Below are positions 60,075-64,000 of a stretch of DNA of 64,000 nt, one piece after another. Source of the stretch: Bacillota bacterium (GTDB taxonomy: Bacteria; Bacillota; Clostridia; TANB77; UBA1234). How positions within the stretch are numbered: position 1 is the first letter of the stretch; each line of letters begins with the position of its first letter. The position numbers and the translations under genes are program-made. Under the pieces are notes generated by a model that searched no databases, was not told the DNA's origin, and saw only the letters and a list, made by a program, of their open reading frames with translations. The DNA lies in contig JAEEHF010000036.1 of the NCBI GenBank assembly GCA_016280725.1, positions 1 to 64,000 of the forward strand, in the 5' to 3' direction.

Positions 60075-61295
60075 CTATTTTAGGTACTTTTTAAATTTAT
60101 CATAAGTTGCTTGTAACGCCTCGGCAAGTTTATCAATATCTTCTTTAGTATTATAAATTGATATACTTGCTCTACAAGTTGAATCAAGCCCTAAATGCCT
60201 TAGTAAAGGTTGTGCGCAATGATTACCAGCTCTAATACATACATTAAAAGAATCTAATATTGAAGAAACATCATGAGGGTGAATACCTTTTATATTAAAC
60301 GAAAGAACTGAAGTATGTTTAGAAATGTCAGCAGGCAAATACATAGTTATAAAATCTAAATTAGAAAGTTTCATAACCATATAATCCATAAGTTCTTTTT
60401 CAATATTAGATATAGTTTCATAACCCAACTGTTGCATATAATCTACTGCTTTTCCAAGCCCAATTACAGCACCAACATTTTGCGTACCTGCCTCAAACTT
60501 ATTTGGAAGCTTAGCAAATGTAGCATCTTGCTCATAGACATACTCTATCATGTCTCCGCCCATTAAGAATGGTCTCATTTTATTTAGCAGTTGTCTTTTT
60601 CCATAAAGAACACCAACTCCCATTGGAGAAAACATTTTGTGTCCTGAAAAAATAACAAAATCAGCATCAAGTTGTTTTACATCAAGTTTCATATGAGAAA
60701 TGCTTTGAGAAGCATCTAATACAACAACTGCACCTTGACTATGTGCATAATCGATTATTTCCTTAACATCTACTATAACTCCTAAAACATTTGATACATA
60801 TGTAATAGCTACTATTTTAGTATTAGAAGTTATTTTACTTTTTATTTCATCTTCCGTAATTTCATATTTATCATTGATATAAAGATAATTTAATTTAGCT
60901 TTTTTAATTCTAGCAACATTTTGCCAAGGAACTAGATTCGAATGATGTTCCATAATTGAAATAACAATTTCATCATCTTCATTTACGTTATCTAGTCCAT
61001 ATGAATTAGCAACAAGATTTAAGCTCTCAGTTGCGTTTTTAGAAAATATAATAAGTGAAGAATCATCACAGCCAATAAAATCAGCAACTTTTTGCCTTGC
61101 TTCTTCATAACGATTTGTCGCTTCCATAGACAAAGAATATGTTCCTCTATGAGGATTACTATTTACTTCTTCATAGTACTTCTTAACTTCATCAATCACA
61201 CATTTAGGTTTTTGACTTGTTGCAGCACTATCTAAATATGAGATTTTGTTATCATTAAAAATAGGAAAATCTTTTCTAATTTCTTTTGAAGTCAT
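60075..61295 (-). CDS. sufS: Cysteine desulfurase SufS
   Basis: PLP enzyme releasing sulfur from cysteine for Fe-S clusters. FSGHKMFSPMGVGVLYGK holds the PLP lysine, and RAGNHCAQPLLRHLG holds the active-site cysteine. About 406 aa from ATG 61295 (MTSKEIRKDFPIF), which has GAAGGAG eight bases before it; the ORF-track start is upstream of that. Confidence 0.96.
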   Translation of the reverse strand: MTSKEIRKDFPIFNDNKISYLDSAATSQKPKCVIDEVKKYYEEVNSNPHRGTYSLSMEATNRYEEARQKVADFIGCDDSSLIIFSKNATESLNLVANSYGLDNVNEDDEIVISIMEHHSNLVPWQNVARIKKAKLNYLYINDKYEITEDEIKSKITSNTKIVAITYVSNVLGVIVDVKEIIDYAHSQGAVVVLDASQSISHMKLDVKQLDADFVIFSGHKMFSPMGVGVLYGKRQLLNKMRPFLMGGDMIEYVYEQDATFAKLPNKFEAGTQNVGAVIGLGKAVDYMQQLGYETISNIEKELMDYMVMKLSNLDFITMYLPADISKHTSVLSFNIKGIHPHDVSSILDSFNVCIRAGNHCAQPLLRHLGLDSTCRASISIYNTKEDIDKLAEALQATYDKFKKYLK

Positions 61296-61311
61296 ATTAA
61301 AAACTCCTTCA

Positions 61312-62502
61312 CTAAAGTTTTGTTTCAATTAAATAATTTACTAAATCTGAAACTTCACTATTGTCTAGCTCTTCAAGAATCTTGTTAAATCTTGCTCTAA
61401 CTAATAGTTTCATTGCATCCTTTTCTGTAAAGCCTCTACTCATAAGGTAGAATAGTTCATTACTTGAGGCCTTACCGCTGCTTGTCGAATGGTTACCAAC
61501 GACGTCCTCTTCACTGCATAGAAGTATTGGAAGAGCAAGAGATTTAGCCTTATCAGATAAAATTAAACAGTTTTCATTTTCGTTTCCGTAAGATTTCTTT
61601 GCACCCTTTTTAAAATCAATAGTACCTTTAAAATGTTTAATTGCGTTGTCATTAAGGGCACCTTGTGCTTCTATGTCAAAGTTTGATTGCTCACCTTTTA
61701 AGTGCGCTATATAGTTTAAATCAAAAAGCTGGTCTTCGTTTCCTAAATAAATAGTTCTAACATTATTACATGAATGTTTGCCTAGCAAGTCTGTATAATA
61801 ATTGCTAATGCTATTCTTTCCACCGAAGTCAATTATAGAGTAATCAAGAAACGCACCATCTAAAAGCTTATTTTCAAAATTAACTATGTTAGTTGACCTA
61901 TTATTTAGCATATTTGCAAAAATAATACTAATACTTGATTCTTCAAGTCCACATGCTTTAATAGTTCCAAAGTGAAAATATTTTGCGTCATCTACAAGCG
62001 TTTCATTTTCACTCGATAATTCGTTATTTTTATCGTTATATACTTTAAGTAATGTGTCAGTTAAATACTTTATTGTAATTGTAATCTTAGAATTTTTTTC
62101 TGCTTTTATTTCAAGTTCATCAAATAAGTTCTTATTATTTTCATCAAACCTAAACTCAATGTTGATATTGGCATCACTTGCATTTTCCTTTGCAACAACT
62201 CTTAATTTATGATTACATTTATCACTAGCACTAATAAGACCTGTGTTATCGACACCATACTTAAGTCCAAAATTATCTTTAATAATCTCAGTTACTAATA
62301 CTTTACTATCTTCGTATAGGTCTATATCAGTTAGTTCATCGTCCTTTGATTTTTCAGATATTAGGACTTCTTTTTCACTATTAATATATATACTTCTATT
62401 ATTGAACTTATTAATTTCTTCTGGAACATCTAAATTTTCGATATTTATATTATTTGCGCCAAAGTTTTTAGATGTCCTTATTGGAGTTTCATTTAAAATC
62501 AT
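61312..62502 (-). CDS. sufD: Fe-S cluster scaffold subunit SufD
   Basis: A 396-aa SufD-type beta-helix protein that pairs with SufB and SufC. The C-terminal family motif is visible: GNHSTSSGKASSNELFYLMSRGFTEKDAMKLLVRARF. The N-terminal half is weakly conserved, as usual. It follows sufB by 99 bases and is 16 bases before sufS. Confidence 0.92.
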   Translation of the reverse strand: MILNETPIRTSKNFGANNINIENLDVPEEINKFNNRSIYINSEKEVLISEKSKDDELTDIDLYEDSKVLVTEIIKDNFGLKYGVDNTGLISASDKCNHKLRVVAKENASDANINIEFRFDENNKNLFDELEIKAEKNSKITITIKYLTDTLLKVYNDKNNELSSENETLVDDAKYFHFGTIKACGLEESSISIIFANMLNNRSTNIVNFENKLLDGAFLDYSIIDFGGKNSISNYYTDLLGKHSCNNVRTIYLGNEDQLFDLNYIAHLKGEQSNFDIEAQGALNDNAIKHFKGTIDFKKGAKKSYGNENENCLILSDKAKSLALPILLCSEEDVVGNHSTSSGKASSNELFYLMSRGFTEKDAMKLLVRARFNKILEELDNSEVSDLVNYLIETKL

Positions 62503-62601
62503 TTTATTCTCCTTTAATACTTGTATGTGGTTTTCATTCCTATTTTTTCAATTCGAATCAAAATTGCCGTATCACTAGGAGCATAGATTTTTCACTCGAA
62601 T

Positions 62602-64000
62602 TTACCCTATTGCTCCTTCAAGTTCCAAGTTGATTAGATTATTCATTTCAACTGCATACTCAACTGGAAGTTCTTTAGAAACTGGATAAGCAAATCCTCT
62701 TACAATCATAGCTCTTGCATCATCTTCTGAAAGTCCTCTTGTCATTAAATAAAAGATTGCTTCATCTGAAATTTTACCAATTTTTGCTTCATGTGAGAAT
62801 TCTACATCATCTGTTTTAATATCATTTGTAGGTATTGTATCAGATATTGATATATCATCTAACATTAAGCTTTCACATGATACAGAAGATTTTGAACCAG
62901 TTGCTTTTTCATTTATTCTCACTAATGAACGATATGTGCACTTCCCACCATTTTTAGAAATCGATTTTGCATTTACGACACTTTTTGTATTTGGAGCATT
63001 ATGTACAACTTTAAATCCATTATCAAGATTTTGTCCTTTGCCCGCAAAAGATATTCCAGTAAACTCTGTTCTTGCGCCTTCCCCATTTAGAATGCTCATA
63101 GGATAAAGCATAGAAATCTTAGAGCCAAATGAACCTGAAACCCATTCCATTTCAGCATTCTTTCCAACTAGTGCCTTTTTGGTATTAAGATTCATCATGT
63201 TTTTAGACCAGTTTTCAATCGTAGAATATCTTAAGTGTGCATTATCACCTACATAAAGCTCTACACAACCAGCATGCAAATTTACCTTATTATATTTTGG
63301 GGCACTACAGCCTTCAATAAAGTGAAGTGATGCGCCCTCATCTACAATAATTAAAGTATGTTCAAATTGACCAGATTCTGGAGAATTTAATCTAAAATAT
63401 GATTGAAGTGGGATATCGACTTTCACGCCCTTTGGAACATATACAAATGAACCTCCGCTCCAAACAGCTGCATGAAGTGCAACAAACTTATGATCAGATA
63501 TTGGTACACATTTCATAAAGTGTGACTTAACAAGCTCAGGATACTCTCTAACAGCAGTTTCCATGTCAGTATAAATAACGCCTTGTTTTTTTAGTTCTTC
63601 TCTCATAGAGTGGTAAACAACTTCTGAATCATACTGTGCGCCGACACCTGCCAAGCTTTCTTTTTCAGCTTCAGGTATACCTAATCTATCAAAAGTATTT
63701 TTAATATCTTCTGGAACGTCATCCCATGACGAATTTAGTTTTGTTTTAGGCCTAACATAAGTTGCAATTTCATCCATATTAAGTTCTGATAAGTCTGGTC
63801 CCCATGTAGGAAGCTCGAGCGAGTTATATGTATCTAAAGCTTGAAGCCTAATTTCTTTCATCCAATCAGGATCATTCTTTAATGAAGATATTTCTTCAAT
63901 TATTTCTTTAGTTAGTCCTTTTTTAATTTTATAATCATAATCGTCTTTATCTCTAATATCGTAGATATTACGATTTATTTCATCAACATTTGTCTTAGAC
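62602..64000 (-). CDS. sufB: Fe-S cluster scaffold subunit SufB, 5' end beyond the window
   Basis: The scaffold subunit where Fe-S clusters form. FRLNSPESGQFEHTLIIVDEGASLHFIEGCSAP, and the end GKISDEAIFYLMTRGLSEDDARAMIVRGFAYP. The ORF track starts at an internal ATG (63861), but the same frame stays open to the edge (SKTNVDEINRNIYDIRDKDDYDY...), which is normal SufB N-terminal sequence. So the gene runs out of the window. sufC probably lies beyond it. Confidence 0.95.
   Translation of the reverse strand, partial: SKTNVDEINRNIYDIRDKDDYDYKIKKGLTKEIIEEISSLKNDPDWMKEIRLQALDTYNSLELPTWGPDLSELNMDEIATYVRPKTKLNSSWDDVPEDIKNTFDRLGIPEAEKESLAGVGAQYDSEVVYHSMREELKKQGVIYTDMETAVREYPELVKSHFMKCVPISDHKFVALHAAVWSGGSFVYVPKGVKVDIPLQSYFRLNSPESGQFEHTLIIVDEGASLHFIEGCSAPKYNKVNLHAGCVELYVGDNAHLRYSTIENWSKNMMNLNTKKALVGKNAEMEWVSGSFGSKISMLYPMSILNGEGARTEFTGISFAGKGQNLDNGFKVVHNAPNTKSVVNAKSISKNGGKCTYRSLVRINEKATGSKSSVSCESLMLDDISISDTIPTNDIKTDDVEFSHEAKIGKISDEAIFYLMTRGLSEDDARAMIVRGFAYPVSKELPVEYAVEMNNLINLELEGAIG

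Noticed and set aside
62602-63861. sufB as an N-terminally truncated or broken gene
   Set aside because: The same frame stays open to the window edge with family-like sequence; it is only cut by the window.

Overview
The window is from a low-GC (about 30%) member of the Firmicutes, most likely an uncultured gut-type Clostridia. Supporting evidence: strong AAGGAGG ribosome binding sites, a glycyl T-box, the GatCAB transamidosome, RNase Y, CarD, the YlbF and DUF951 families, SLH-domain surface proteins and the sufB-D-S-U order. Almost all genes lie on the minus strand and are core housekeeping genes. No tRNA, rRNA, IS element, prophage or CRISPR array was seen.

Layout, left to right. 1-31: start of a probable ppdK, leaving the window. 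217-7756: two giant secreted surface proteins (SLH/Ig-like/SH3-like, and MBG/beta-helix). 7919-13499: addB, a prepilin-like protein and an unknown. 13624-18571: lepA, a UDPGP-family pyrophosphorylase and argS. 18663-20231 (+): cls. 20755-25604: carD, T-box/glyS, miaB, a zinc-ribbon protein and efp. 25730-26497: a GC-richer island with a 75-aa ORF and a large structured RNA that has its own promoter and terminator. 26591-29799: gatCAB. 29893-33097: a small SLH protein, rny, and a mini-SPFH gene (+). 33203-39155: dnaE, then dxs (+). 39173-49163: a degenerate amidohydrolase, ylbF, unknowns, prfB, dnaB, rplI, gdpP, DUF951, rluD-like and trmB. 49257-56078: a small membrane protein (+), then murJ, scpA, punA, recX, recA and recN. 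56202-56410: a long inverted repeat. 56450-58789: DUF402, U32 peptidase and O-methyltransferase. 58965-59582: an odd GC-richer gene (+). 59624-64000: sufU, sufS, sufD and sufB (partial).

The main discovery is a recurring recoding signal. Several conserved genes (addB, recN, murJ, a DUF402 gene, an amidohydrolase) appear split in the ORF track. In every case the split is one extra C that makes an in-frame CGG codon. The natural protein is restored if CGGN is read as four bases giving glycine, or equivalently by a +1 shift. Two of these sites fall on the invariant P-loop glycine, in AddB and RecN. In-frame CGG also sits at the very ends of dnaE, dxs and murJ, where the +1 frame gives a different tail that stops at or before the terminator. 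In a by-eye scan of both strands I found CGG nowhere else in frame in the conserved genes. It is present once, early, in each of three compositionally odd ORFs. I infer that CGG is not an ordinary Arg codon here but a genome-wide +1 or quadruplet glycine signal. A systematic sequencing insertion is the main alternative, but every site being in codon phase argues against it.

Functionally the window covers translation (LepA, ArgRS, GlyRS, EF-P, GatCAB, RF2, bL9, tRNA modification), replication and repair (DnaE, DnaB, RecA, RecN, RecX, AddB), envelope biogenesis (MurJ, Cls, SLH proteins), c-di-AMP turnover (GdpP), isoprenoid synthesis (Dxs) and Fe-S assembly (SUF).
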